Shown: positions 1 through 7,795 of the stretch, one piece after another
Layout of the letters: each line of letters starts with the position of its first letter
How positions within the stretch are numbered: the first letter of the stretch is position 1
Source: Lachnospiraceae bacterium
Lineage (GTDB): Bacteria; Bacillota; Clostridia; Lachnospirales; Lachnospiraceae
NCBI GenBank assembly: GCA_021203465.1
Contig: JAJQBC010000060.1
Coordinates: 1 to 43,721, forward strand
Length of the DNA stretch: 43,721 nt
Reading direction: 5' to 3'
The notes under the pieces: generated by a model
Seen by the model: the letters and a program-made list of their open reading frames with translations, nothing else
What the model was told of the DNA's origin: nothing
Database searches by the model: none
Translations under genes and position numbers: made by a program

Positions 1-2
1 GT

Positions 3-52
3 GTTCAACTTCATTTTACAATCGACCGTTCAACTTCATTTTACAATCGACC
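3..52. repeat. Two perfect tandem copies of a 25-bp unit
   Basis: The 25-base unit at 3-27 is repeated exactly at 28-52 with no spacer. It begins GTTCAACTTC and ends ACAATCGACC. The array may continue to the left of the window. Multiple terminal repeats of about this length are typical of IS21-family ends, so this could be an insertion sequence end, but no istA or istB gene lies to the right. The rest of 53-223 is AT-rich and carries a TATAAT at 179-184 that could be the -10 box of the yedE promoter; no good -35 box was found. Confidence 0.8.
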
Positions 53-223
53 AAACTAATTTTTATTATATTGCAGGGCATAAAAGTTTACAACCGCTTT
101 TTCTCTTATTTATCGTTTTTATCAATAGTCTAATTCTGAATATTAAATAAAAGAATAGCCGAAGCAGCACCGTTCTGTTATAATTAATTGAACGCTTTTG
201 GTAAACGAAGGAGACAAGTAACT

Positions 224-1291
224 ATGAAAACATCCGGAAATGAAACTCTCATCATTGCTGTCGTCGGCCTCATCATCGGCGTTATCGCTGTCGCTTTGAC
301 TGTCTTTGGAAACCCGGCGAATATGGGCTTCTGCATCGCCTGCTTTATCCGTGACACAGCGGGCGGGCTCGGGCTCCATCGGGCAGCGGCGGTTCAGTAC
401 ATACGCCCGGAAGTTATCGGGCTCGTGCTCGGCGCATTTCTCATGGCGCTGTTCCGCAAAGAATTCTCGCCGCGTGGCGGCTCCGCTCCATTGACACGCT
501 TTATCCTCGGCTTCTTTGTGATGATCGGCTGCCTAATCTTCCTTGGCTGCCCCTTCCGCATGGTGCTGCGCATTGGTGGCGGCGACCTGAACGCGATCGT
601 CGGTCTTGCCGGCTTCGCAGTCGGTATCGGCGTTGGCATTCTCTTCTTGAACCGCGGTTACTCGCTGAAACGCACCTATAAACAGCCCGTGGCGGAAGGC
701 GCTGTCCTGCCGGTCATCGAGGTTGCCATGCTCGTCCTGCTGATCGCGGCTCCTGCCTTTATCTACTTCACCGAGGCCGGCGGCGGACCCGGCGCGCTGC
801 ACGCGCCGATCCTGATCTCGCTGGCTGCCGGTCTGATCGTCGGCGCGCTCGCGCAGGTGACACGGCTCTGTATGGTCGGCGGCATTCGTGATTTCCTGCT
901 CTTCCGCCAGACGCGGCTGCTCATTGGTTTCCTCATGATCATTGTCGCAGCCCTGGTCTGCAATCTGCTCGTCGGTTCCTTCAGCCTCGGCTTTATCGAC
1001 CAGCCGATTGCGCACAGCGACGGTCTGTGGAATTTCCTCGGCATGCTGCTGGTCGGCTACGGCTGCGCGCTGCTCGGCGGCTGCCCCTTGCGCCAGCTCG
1101 TGCTCGCGGGCGAGGGCAATGTCGACTCGGCGGTAACCTTTATCGGACTGCTCATCGGAGCGGCTTTCGCACACAACTTTGGTCTCGCCTCCTCCACGGC
1201 GGGCGCGACCGCAAATGGAAAGATCGCGGTCGTTATCGGCCTTGTCGTCGTGACGGTAATCGCGGCAGCAAACACTTTCCGCAAAGAATAA
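224..1291 (+). CDS. yedE: YedE-type putative selenium transporter (YeeE/YedE family membrane protein)
   Basis: This is a polytopic membrane protein of 355 residues with about nine or ten hydrophobic segments. It has two related halves, each with a conserved cysteine motif: FLGCPFRMV in the first half and LLGGCPLRQL in the second. Further cysteines lie in GFCIACFIRD and TRLCMVGG. These are hallmarks of the YeeE/YedE sulfur- and selenium-compound permeases. The selenium-metabolism subgroup is defined by genomic neighbourhood with selD, as here. A TTG at 188 extends the frame, but the ATG at 224 follows a GAAGGAGA ribosome site at 207-214 and is preferred. It is the first gene of a four-gene plus-strand operon ending with selD. 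Transport of a selenium species is inferred from context; the substrate has not been read from sequence. Confidence 0.85.
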   Translation: MKTSGNETLIIAVVGLIIGVIAVALTVFGNPANMGFCIACFIRDTAGGLGLHRAAAVQYIRPEVIGLVLGAFLMALFRKEFSPRGGSAPLTRFILGFFVMIGCLIFLGCPFRMVLRIGGGDLNAIVGLAGFAVGIGVGILFLNRGYSLKRTYKQPVAEGAVLPVIEVAMLVLLIAAPAFIYFTEAGGGPGALHAPILISLAAGLIVGALAQVTRLCMVGGIRDFLLFRQTRLLIGFLMIIVAALVCNLLVGSFSLGFIDQPIAHSDGLWNFLGMLLVGYGCALLGGCPLRQLVLAGEGNVDSAVTFIGLLIGAAFAHNFGLASSTAGATANGKIAVVIGLVVVTVIAAANTFRKE

Positions 1292-1431
1292 AACAAACAT
1301 ATTCTGAATGTAGTCCGACAAATCTCAGACGTTTCAGGATTTCCGAAATATGAACAAATCAGGCAAAAAACAGATCACCGGAAAGTGCTTTTGTACTAAT
1401 ATCATTATAATTTAAAAAGGAGAATGTGAAA

Positions 1432-1632
1432 ATGATCGATGCAAGAGGAAGATCCTGCCCGGAACCGGTCATCATGCTGAAAAAGGCTCTGGAGTCAAAA
1501 GAAAACAATTATGAAATCATGGTCGACAACCACGTCTCAGTCGAGAACGTGACGCGCTTCGCCGAGCACAGCGGCTACAAAGTCCATGTCGAGGAGAAGG
1601 GGGACGACTTCCTCCTGACGCTCACGCGATGA
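1432..1632 (+). CDS. yedF: TusA/SirA-family sulfur or selenium carrier, YedF-like short form
   Basis: This protein of 66 residues has the TusA signature near its start: DARGRSCPEPV, with the persulfide-forming Cys in a CPxP motif. TusA-family proteins carry sulfur, and YedF in selD operons is thought to carry selenium, on that cysteine. A GTG at 1426 is in frame, but the ATG at 1432 lies 8 bases after AGGAGA and is preferred. Longer YedF proteins of about 200 residues have a second, DsrE-like domain; that domain is absent here. The stop overlaps the start of the DUF3343 gene (ATGA at 1629-1632), so the two are probably translationally coupled. The choice between sulfur and selenium as cargo rests on the selD and yedE neighbours. 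Confidence 0.8.
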   Translation: MIDARGRSCPEPVIMLKKALESKENNYEIMVDNHVSVENVTRFAEHSGYKVHVEEKGDDFLLTLTR

Positions 1633-1874
1633 AACAATATATCGCGACCTTTTACTCACACTTCGGAGCGATTCGCTTTGAAAGAGAACTGCGCGCGAAG
1701 GGCTCTCGCGGGACGGTAATGCCCGTTCCGCGAAACTTAAGCTCCTCCTGCGGCACCTGCGTAGAATTTGAATCGGAACAGACGGATTTTCAGGATCTGC
1801 ATGGAGAGATCGAGCAGATTGTCTGCGTGACAGACAATGGCTACGAATGTGTGTATCGTGCGGAAGACAGTTAG
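1629..1874 (+). CDS. DUF3343 protein, putative Se/S carrier-like
   Basis: This 81-residue protein starts MKQYIATFYSHFGAI and has a central SSSCGTCVEF segment. Both are typical of DUF3343 proteins, small single-domain proteins found beside selD and yedF in selenium-using anaerobes. The CGTC pair is the likely functional site and could carry sulfur or selenium, but no activity is established. The gene overlaps the TusA-like gene by four bases. The fused YedF form is absent here, so the two small proteins may split a role between them; this is inference. Its length is normal for the family. Confidence 0.7.
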   Translation: MKQYIATFYSHFGAIRFERELRAKGSRGTVMPVPRNLSSSCGTCVEFESEQTDFQDLHGEIEQIVCVTDNGYECVYRAEDS

Positions 1875-2015
1875 TAAATCGTTTCGTAAATAACCGGGCC
1901 TTATGCACAGGATGTTTTCTAAAGATTTTTGACCTGTGTTGTCGGGGAAACAGACAGGCAGGAATGTCTGGTTATTTCGAAACCACCGTGCCAGAACTTT
2001 GGAAGGGAGTTCCTC
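1875..2015 (+). other. selD leader with two overlapping, mutually exclusive hairpins
   Basis: No gene fits this 141-base gap. CCTGT at 1933-1937 can pair with ACAGG at 1954-1958. CAGAC at 1951-1955 can pair with GTCTG at 1966-1970. The two stems share bases, so only one can form at a time. Both are short, and the arrangement could be chance. The ribosome site GGAAGGGAG for selD is at 2001-2009. Confidence 0.25.
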
Positions 2016-3053
2016 ATGAATGAAGATATCAAAATGACAAAGCTTGCGTCCTGCGCCGGCTGCGGCGCCAAGGTCGGCGCAGGCATGCTCGTAAAGTTGC
2101 TGAGCGATCTGCCCGTCCGCTATGACGAACGGCTGCTCGTCGGCTATGACAAGAGTGACGACGCCTGCGTCTATGTGGTGGACGACAACACCGCGATCGT
2201 CCAGACGCTGGACTTCTTCCCACCGATCGTCGACGACCCGCGTCTCTTCGGCCAGATCGCGGCCTGCAACGCGCTCAGCGACGTCTATGCGATGGGCGGC
2301 GAGCCAAAGCTGGCGCTCAATATTATGACAATTTCCAACGCGATGACGCGCGAGACCGTGCAGGAGGTTCTGCGCGGCGGTTATGAAAAAGCCTGGGAGG
2401 CGGACACCATCATCGCCGGAGGCCACACGATCGAAGATCTGGAGCCGAAATACGGACTCTCCGTGACCGGCTTCGTCCACCCGAAGCGCATCCTGAAAAA
2501 TTCCGGCGCAAAGCCCGGCGACGCACTCATCCTGACAAAACCGCTCGGTGTCGGCATCCTGACGACCGCGGCCAAGGCTGACCTCGTGGAGAACTCCACC
2601 ATGCAGAAGCTCTACGCGCAGATGGCGCAGCTCAACCGCGCTGCCCGCGACAGCATGGTGAAGTATGAGATCCACAGCTGCACCGATGTGACCGGTTTCT
2701 CGCTGATGGGACACAGCTACGAGATGGCGGCCGGCAGCGAGTGCTCGATCCACCTTCAGACATCCGAAATCCCCTACCATCACGAGGCATGGGACATGGC
2801 GGATATGGGTTTCGTCCCCGCTGGGGCCTACCGCAACCGCGACTATGTGGAACCTCATGTAAAGTGGGAAAAAGCGATCCCACGCCCGATGCAGGACATC
2901 CTCTTCGACCCGCAGACCTCCGGTGGGCTGCTGATCGCCGTCGCCGAGCGGGACGCGCAGACGCTGCTGCGCGAGCTGCAGGCGCAGATGGACGGCGTGA
3001 AGATCATAGGTTACATGACAGAATTAAAAGAGCAAGAACTCATCATAGAATAA
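2016..3053 (+). CDS. selD: Selenide, water dikinase (selenophosphate synthase)
   Basis: This enzyme of 345 residues makes selenophosphate from selenide and ATP. The N-terminus reads SCAGCGAKVGAGML. Cys16 and Lys19 match the essential Cys17 and Lys20 of E. coli SelD. The second cysteine of the E. coli motif (Cys19) is Ala18 here. The catalytic position is a normal Cys codon, not UGA. Family motifs DNTAIVQTLDFFPPIVDDP, ACNALSDVYAMGG and DVTGFSLMGH follow, and the C-terminal ATP-binding region contains FDPQTSGGLL. An upstream in-frame start at 1929 is rejected because the ATG at 2016 follows GGAAGGGAG. It ends the plus-strand operon. No selA, selB or selC is present in the window. With the yqeB, yqeC and xdhC set nearby, selenophosphate probably feeds a molybdenum hydroxylase cofactor. 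Confidence 0.95.
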   Translation: MNEDIKMTKLASCAGCGAKVGAGMLVKLLSDLPVRYDERLLVGYDKSDDACVYVVDDNTAIVQTLDFFPPIVDDPRLFGQIAACNALSDVYAMGGEPKLALNIMTISNAMTRETVQEVLRGGYEKAWEADTIIAGGHTIEDLEPKYGLSVTGFVHPKRILKNSGAKPGDALILTKPLGVGILTTAAKADLVENSTMQKLYAQMAQLNRAARDSMVKYEIHSCTDVTGFSLMGHSYEMAAGSECSIHLQTSEIPYHHEAWDMADMGFVPAGAYRNRDYVEPHVKWEKAIPRPMQDILFDPQTSGGLLIAVAERDAQTLLRELQAQMDGVKIIGYMTELKEQELIIE

Positions 3054-3056
3054 TCG

Positions 3057-3094
3057 CAGCGCCGACGGGCACAGGCTCCGTCGGCGCTGTCTTT
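3057..3094 (+). terminator. Rho-independent terminator after selD
   Basis: A perfect 12-bp stem (CAGCGCCGACGG at 3057-3068 with CCGTCGGCGCTG at 3078-3089) has a 9-base loop and is followed by TCTTT. It begins four bases after the selD stop codon. Confidence 0.85.
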
Positions 3095-3161
3095 AGCCGC
3101 GCTCCACTGAAAAACTGGCATATTCCTGTTATCACTCGAAATACGGCATTATTCTAAAGAT

Positions 3162-4139
3162 CTACAGACTACGTGCAGCAATCTGCATATCATTCTCCTC
3201 CGGATAATCCCTGAACATCGAGTAGATCCGCATAATATATGAATCTGAAAAACCCAGAAGCTCCGCTGCCGCTTTTGTCTTCATATTCCGCTCATACATA
3301 CGGCGAATAATTCCTATCTCCCCTGCTTTTCCTTCTGCTTTTCCTTCCGCATAAATGTCATCAATTGCCTTGCACATGTTCACCCCTCCATTTTCTTTTT
3401 CCATATGTATACTTTGTTCAAGCATCCGGCGATCACTTACAAAATGCCATACCGTATCATATGCATCTTCTCCCATATTCCGAAACGCAGATATCCCCTG
3501 CATCACTGTTCTCAGCATCGACGCATCTTTCTCATATTTTATAATCAGAAACATACAGGCTATATCATCTGGAAACTCTAACAACCGCTCATCGGGCATG
3601 CGTCGAATATCCAGTACCTTAATATTGTAATCGGGGATATAGGTTCTCAACTGTTCCGGCACTTTCTCCATATCCAGAATACCATGCAGATGATTTTCTG
3701 CATCCCACGGTTTCTCGCCCAGATACAACACCAGATTCAGGATTGGTGTCAGCCTGTCCGTCTTTCGTAAAACCGACAATGGATTCTCTTTTGGAACGCT
3801 TTCACGGGAATGTCGTATTTCTTCCATTTGCTCTGTATAATCAACCGCGTCATAATCCATCATCCTGACCGTCATCGCGTAATCTATGTAAGTCTGAATT
3901 TCTGTACCCATCACCAGACGGATATGCAGTCCATCCACATATTTTACTATATCGCGATATCTGCTGCGATACCGCGTCGCACGTCCCTTCCCTGTCTTCC
4001 CCGTATAACGAATATTCCTCGTGTGCACCTGCTCCGACGTCAGGACTCTGTGTCCTGCATACAGCCAGCCATTCATGAGCTCTGCAAAGTGTTCCGCATC
4101 CTCATAATACTTTACAAGAGGTTCTTCTTTTCTTCCCAT
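3162..4139 (-). CDS. Rpn-type PD-(D/E)XK nuclease / putative transposase-like protein
   Basis: This 325-residue protein resembles the Rpn (recombination-promoting nuclease) family, often annotated as a putative transposase. The core segment GTEIQTYIDYAMTVRMMDYD matches the family's G-x-E-x-Q...MP-x-R...YD block, and the acidic residues before it (YVDGLHIRLVMG) fit the nuclease core. The C-terminal GKAEGKAGEIGIIRRMYERN and the short helical tail are typical of the family in Lachnospiraceae. Rpn proteins promote RecA-independent recombination and cut DNA in E. coli; the role in Firmicutes is unclear. AAGGAGG precedes the ATG. It lies between the convergent selD operon and yqeC with its own promoter, so it is probably a late arrival and not part of selenium metabolism. 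No terminal repeats were found around it. Confidence 0.75.
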   Translation of the reverse strand: MGRKEEPLVKYYEDAEHFAELMNGWLYAGHRVLTSEQVHTRNIRYTGKTGKGRATRYRSRYRDIVKYVDGLHIRLVMGTEIQTYIDYAMTVRMMDYDAVDYTEQMEEIRHSRESVPKENPLSVLRKTDRLTPILNLVLYLGEKPWDAENHLHGILDMEKVPEQLRTYIPDYNIKVLDIRRMPDERLLEFPDDIACMFLIIKYEKDASMLRTVMQGISAFRNMGEDAYDTVWHFVSDRRMLEQSIHMEKENGGVNMCKAIDDIYAEGKAEGKAGEIGIIRRMYERNMKTKAAAELLGFSDSYIMRIYSMFRDYPEENDMQIAARSL

Positions 4140-4280
4140 AGTCCTCCTTATGGCGAAACTATGAGAAAGACAAGCTACTCTTTCGTTTCACCTGTATTCA
4201 ACTCCATTCTCTGAAAATACGGCGAAACGCCTGACTGCCTTCTGGGCACGAATTTCAGATCAACCACTGCTGCTTGTTTT

Positions 4281-4309
4281 ATTTTAGCTACCATGAGTTT
4301 ATCTGTCAA
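4281..4309 (-). promoter_or_regulatory. Sigma-70-type promoter for the Rpn-like gene
   Basis: On the minus strand TTGACA (4304-4309) and TAAAAT (4281-4286) are separated by 17 bases. The predicted leader is about 135 bases to the ATG at 4139. The rest of 4140-4280 holds no gene. Confidence 0.65.
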
Positions 4310-4331
4310 GACGGTAATTATAAAGAAATTA

Positions 4332-5033
4332 TTAATTCGAATCAAATATCCACGTTTTCAAAAGCTCCGGCTCGTGCTGCAGGCTTCCCATCCTGCAGTC
4401 CAGCCCTTTTGCGCGCAGCGCGCAGACAAGCCGCTCTCCTGCCTGTGGATCGGTCAGACAATCCGTCTGGTTCAGCAGCACGCGGATGCGATCCACAGGC
4501 AGCTCACAGGAGCAAATATTTTCCAGCACGCAGTATAAAAACTCCTCCGGCCCGACGGGTTGTCCCGCGGCCGCAGCCCAGGCCGGATTGCGCTCATAGC
4601 GATGGACTACTTCTCCCACCGGCTTTCCAAATGCGGAAAGACCTGCCACGACAAGGCAGATATCCGTATCCGGCAGGATCACCGGTTCGCCCTGACGGTG
4701 GAGTTTCAGCGACAGCCGCTTCGCACCGTCCGCCTCGTAGACCGTCAATTTCGCCGCGCGTACAGCCTGTTCCAGAAGGGTATCCGGCAGGATTCCCATC
4801 TTTCCGTTCTCCGCTCTGCTTCCCGCGCAGAGAATCCCCGGCTTTTTTACTTCCTCCATCAGCTCTTCCATAGATGGATTCAAAAGCAGCTTCCGGCACT
4901 CCGGCGGTTCGACCGGATACATATGCGTCGTGGTGGTGAGCAGCACACTGCGCTCCGCTCCCGCCGCGGCCAGCTGTTTCGCCGCCGTCGTCTTTCCTCC
5001 CGCGCCGATAACGGCGATGCAATATTGTTTCAA
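4332..5033 (-). CDS. yqeC: Selenium cofactor biosynthesis protein YqeC
   Basis: This 233-residue P-loop protein starts IAVIGAGGKTTAAKQLAAAGAE, with the GAGGKTT nucleotide-binding loop, then the LLTTTTHMYP motif. EADGAKRLSLKLHRQGEPVI is the other conserved block. These are diagnostic of YqeC, a protein of unknown biochemistry that co-occurs with SelD, YqeB and XdhC in organisms with selenium-dependent molybdenum hydroxylases. The start codon is TTG at 5033, with GAGAGGA just upstream and no nearby in-frame ATG. It is separated from the mocA-like gene by about 100 bases without a clear terminator, so it is probably the last gene of the yqeB series. Confidence 0.85.
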   Translation of the reverse strand: MKQYCIAVIGAGGKTTAAKQLAAAGAERSVLLTTTTHMYPVEPPECRKLLLNPSMEELMEEVKKPGILCAGSRAENGKMGILPDTLLEQAVRAAKLTVYEADGAKRLSLKLHRQGEPVILPDTDICLVVAGLSAFGKPVGEVVHRYERNPAWAAAAGQPVGPEEFLYCVLENICSCELPVDRIRVLLNQTDCLTDPQAGERLVCALRAKGLDCRMGSLQHEPELLKTWIFDSN

Positions 5034-5136
5034 AATTTCCTCTCCCTTTCCACCCAGATCACTATGACATTTTGAAAGCCGCCAACTTTATACTTTCTGA
5101 ATATATTATACATTGCAAAACCCTCACGCACAGATT

Positions 5137-5712
5137 TCACAATAGATCCTCAGGCAAATCAATATCCCGCAGCTCCTCTTCCGAAACCTCCATCTCCCAG
5201 ACATCCTCCGGGTGACACCGGATGATCTGCCTGCCGCCACGGTCGCCTGCCAGCGCCAGCAGCTCTTCCCTGTATTTTACCCTAAAGATACAGGGACTCC
5301 CCTTCTTCACGCAGCCGATGCCACGGTCACTTTCCATAAGGCCTTCCACCAGCCTCACGATGCTCTCCGCGGAAAGATACGGCTGATCCGCGACGAAATA
5401 GAGATAAAGCTCTGCGTCCGCGGGCGCGCCTTTTGTCCCCAGCCGGATGGACGCGGTGATACCCTCCGCACTGTATGGATTCTGGACAGCCTCCGCCCCC
5501 AGCGAACGGGCATACTCCAGAATTTCTTCATACTGGGAAGCCACAATTACGCTCGTCTGGAAACGCCCGGAGCTCTCCAGTCGCCCGGCAGCTTCCATAA
5601 GATGCTGAAGGCCGTGCCGGTACAGAGGCTGCCCTTCCAGCGGGATCAAAAGCTTATTGGAACCAAAACGGCGTCCGAAACCGGACGCCATGTAGATCAG
5701 CGCAAGTCTCAT
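5137..5712 (-). CDS. mocA: MocA/MobA-like molybdopterin nucleotidyltransferase
   Basis: This 191-residue nucleotidyltransferase starts LIYMASGFGRRFGSNKLLIPLEGQPL. This fits the NTP-binding signature GxxxRFGxxKxLxxxxGxPL of MobA/MocA enzymes. VADQPYLS, later in the protein, is the conserved metal-binding Asp motif. Family members attach CMP or GMP to molybdopterin; MocA makes the cytosine dinucleotide used by xanthine-dehydrogenase-type hydroxylases, which fits the xdhC neighbour. CTP preference is not proven from sequence. It starts three bases after the yqeB stop and is probably cotranscribed with it. Confidence 0.8.
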   Translation of the reverse strand: MRLALIYMASGFGRRFGSNKLLIPLEGQPLYRHGLQHLMEAAGRLESSGRFQTSVIVASQYEEILEYARSLGAEAVQNPYSAEGITASIRLGTKGAPADAELYLYFVADQPYLSAESIVRLVEGLMESDRGIGCVKKGSPCIFRVKYREELLALAGDRGGRQIIRCHPEDVWEMEVSEEELRDIDLPEDLL

Positions 5713-5715
5713 ATA

Positions 5716-6540
5716 CTAATACCCCTGCTTCTGCTCCAGATACAGAAGCGCCTCCAGCACGGAACCGCCGATACAGCGCGCCTTATCTGAGATCGTGAAG
5801 CAATTCTTATACTCGCTCTCCCGCGGGTCGATGTCCGCAATCTTGAAGCCCTTCGTCACCGGATACTGGTCCCGGATGATGCCGCGCAGCAGACCCGTGA
5901 GGGAAGCGCGCACCTCCACGTTAGCCTGTTCCGTCTCCACGGCAGCGATCACCTGCTCTTTTTCCACCAGATCGCCAATCTCGGCGTATCTCCGAAAAAT
6001 TCCTGCAGCCGGAGAATGGATGACCCGTTCCTTCCCATAGCCTGCAATAAGACCCGGCGTGCCGGTATTCGGCTGTGCGCTGCCTGACTCTATCACGCGC
6101 CCCAGATTGTGGCCGCGCATCGTCTCAATCACCAGGTCAACGTCCTCGCCAGCCGTAAAGCCCGGGCCAAGACCGATCGTCTTGTCCGCCATCGCCCTCG
6201 TCGTGCCAAGGTTGCGCTTTGCGAGAATCGCGTCAACCAGTGCCCAGGGGCGTACTTCTTCCAGAATCTGGCAGTCTCCATCGACGAGAATCGGAACATC
6301 ACCCTGCGAGAGAATCTCCTGCGCTTCCAAATAGTCGGACGCTCTTCTGCAACGGACGCCCTCGATCTCGCTCACACCGTCATATACCGCCTCGCAGAAA
6401 GCCACCCTGCGGCGAATCGCCGAGGGGCTGGCCGTCTCGAGCACGATGACCGGATAACCGCAGCGGTGCAGCCGGTGAATCGTCCCCGTGGCGATATCGC
6501 CGCCACCTCTGACGATGATGAGCTGGCTCTCCCTTCCCAT
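5716..6540 (-). CDS. yqeB: YqeB, selenium-dependent molybdenum hydroxylase system protein (EF2563 family)
   Basis: This 274-residue protein begins LIIVRGGGDIATGTIHRLHRCGYP. It has a glycine-rich Rossmann-like loop, then SAIRRRVAFCEAVYDG and, near the middle, SAQPNTGTPG. All are conserved in the EF2563/YqeB family, a marker of the selenium-dependent molybdenum hydroxylase trait. Its reaction is not known; a step in selenium insertion into the molybdenum cofactor is suggested by co-occurrence with selD. A promoter with a 17-base spacer lies just upstream and an AAGGA ribosome site precedes the ATG. It heads a short operon with the mocA-like gene. Confidence 0.88.
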   Translation of the reverse strand: MGRESQLIIVRGGGDIATGTIHRLHRCGYPVIVLETASPSAIRRRVAFCEAVYDGVSEIEGVRCRRASDYLEAQEILSQGDVPILVDGDCQILEEVRPWALVDAILAKRNLGTTRAMADKTIGLGPGFTAGEDVDLVIETMRGHNLGRVIESGSAQPNTGTPGLIAGYGKERVIHSPAAGIFRRYAEIGDLVEKEQVIAAVETEQANVEVRASLTGLLRGIIRDQYPVTKGFKIADIDPRESEYKNCFTISDKARCIGGSVLEALLYLEQKQGY

Positions 6541-6562
6541 GGTAAATCGTGTCCTTCTTTCC

Positions 6563-6606
6563 TGTCATGTCTCTGACATTGTATCATTTTCGTTTCGCTG
6601 TATCAA
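6563..6606 (-). promoter_or_regulatory. yqeB promoter with inverted repeat at the start-site region
   Basis: On the minus strand TTGATA (6601-6606) and TACAAT (6578-6583) are spaced by 17 bases. Directly downstream is the inverted repeat TGTCA-N6-TGACA (6563-6578), which overlaps the expected transcription start and could be an operator. The rest of 6607-6717 shows no gene and no clear terminator for modC. Confidence 0.6.
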
Positions 6607-6717
6607 CTCTCAAGCTCAGGTTTTCTTCTAAAAATAACCATTACCCTTCTGGTACAGTCTCCTCGAACTAAGCGGAACTTCCTGCACGTAAGGCCCAGTC
6701 ATTTATGAAACGCCACA

Positions 6718-7773
6718 CTAGTCCCTCAGCAGCAACAGCTTCTCCTCCGGTATCACGAGCCAGCGCGGCAGGCCATTCTCCTCATAGAGCGGCCATTCAT
6801 TCCGCTGCACGAACCAGCAGATCTCATCCGCTCCCTCCTGCTGCGCAGCCAGAAAATATTTATGTTCGAACTGAAGTCTGGCGATACTATTCACCTGCAC
6901 GGCGATGCAGTTCGCCGGACGTTCCTCCTCCCAGCAGGGGATAAAATCATGCGCGCGCAGCCCGATATAGGAAATATCTTCCGCAATCTTCCGCTGCAGC
7001 GTGAGTTTCGTCCCCCACTGCGGGATCTCCAGCGTATGCGCGTCAGACCGCCGAACCTGAACAATATTCTTGCAGCCGGTCAGCCGCGCAGCCTCCTTGT
7101 GCTGTGGATTTGCAAAGATTTCCCCGGTCTTTCCATAGCAGATATCCTTTCCCTGATCCATGATCAGCAGCTCGTCGCAGAGCTGGTAGATCTCGTCCCT
7201 ATTGTGAGACACAAGGATCACGTTTCCCTTATATTCTGCGAGCAGCTCCTGCATCTGTTGCTGCAGTCGTTCCTTCAGGAAAGCGTCCAGCGCCGAGAAG
7301 GGCTCATCGAGCATAATCACGTCCGGCTCGTAGACCATGATGCGCGCGAGCGCGACCCTCTGCTGCTGCCCGCCCGAGAGCTCGCCCGGCAGCCTCTCTC
7401 CAAGCCCGTCCAGCTGGAAGCGGTGCAGCATGCGCTCCACCTTTTCCGCCTTCTCTTCCTTGCTGCATTTAAGCCCCGCCGCGATGTTCGCCCTCACGCT
7501 CATCGTCGAGAATAACGCGTAATTCTGAAAGAGATAGCCCACATTTCGTTTCTGCGGCTTCCAGTTGCATTTCGTGGCCGAGTCATACATCGTACGCCCG
7601 TCGATCACGATCTGCCCCTCATCCGGTCTCTCAATGCCCGCGATGCACTTGAGCGTCATGCTCTTTCCGCAGCCCGAAGCGCCGAGGATTCCGATCCTCC
7701 GGCAGTCGCTCTCCAGTTTTACATGCAGGGAAAAATCGCCCAGCTTCTTTTTGATATCCGCTTTTATCGCCAT
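6718..7773 (-). CDS. modC: Molybdate ABC transporter ATP-binding protein
   Basis: This 351-residue ATPase has a Walker A loop GASGCGKS at residues 31-38, the ABC signature LSGGQQQRVALA and Walker B DVIMLDEPFSALD. A C-terminal region of about 130 residues is in the place of the TOBE-type molybdate-sensing domain of ModC, though the match is weak. It powers molybdate import with the ModB permease whose gene ends 22 bases upstream. The assignment to molybdate rather than sulfate or tungstate comes from ModA, ModB and the cofactor genes around it. Confidence 0.88.
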   Translation of the reverse strand: MAIKADIKKKLGDFSLHVKLESDCRRIGILGASGCGKSMTLKCIAGIERPDEGQIVIDGRTMYDSATKCNWKPQKRNVGYLFQNYALFSTMSVRANIAAGLKCSKEEKAEKVERMLHRFQLDGLGERLPGELSGGQQQRVALARIMVYEPDVIMLDEPFSALDAFLKERLQQQMQELLAEYKGNVILVSHNRDEIYQLCDELLIMDQGKDICYGKTGEIFANPQHKEAARLTGCKNIVQVRRSDAHTLEIPQWGTKLTLQRKIAEDISYIGLRAHDFIPCWEEERPANCIAVQVNSIARLQFEHKYFLAAQQEGADEICWFVQRNEWPLYEENGLPRWLVIPEEKLLLLRD

Positions 7774-7795
7774 CTATGTACTTCTCCCCGCTCTC

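Noticed and set aside
3-52. CRISPR array
   Set aside because: The two repeats abut with no spacer and no cas genes are present.
2016-2072. Selenocysteine at the SelD active site
   Set aside because: The catalytic position is read from TGC, not TGA, so no selenocysteine is needed here.
6541-6717. Molybdenum-cofactor riboswitch upstream of yqeB
   Set aside because: The gap is occupied by a promoter and an inverted repeat close to the start codon; no extended leader structure of the needed size was seen.
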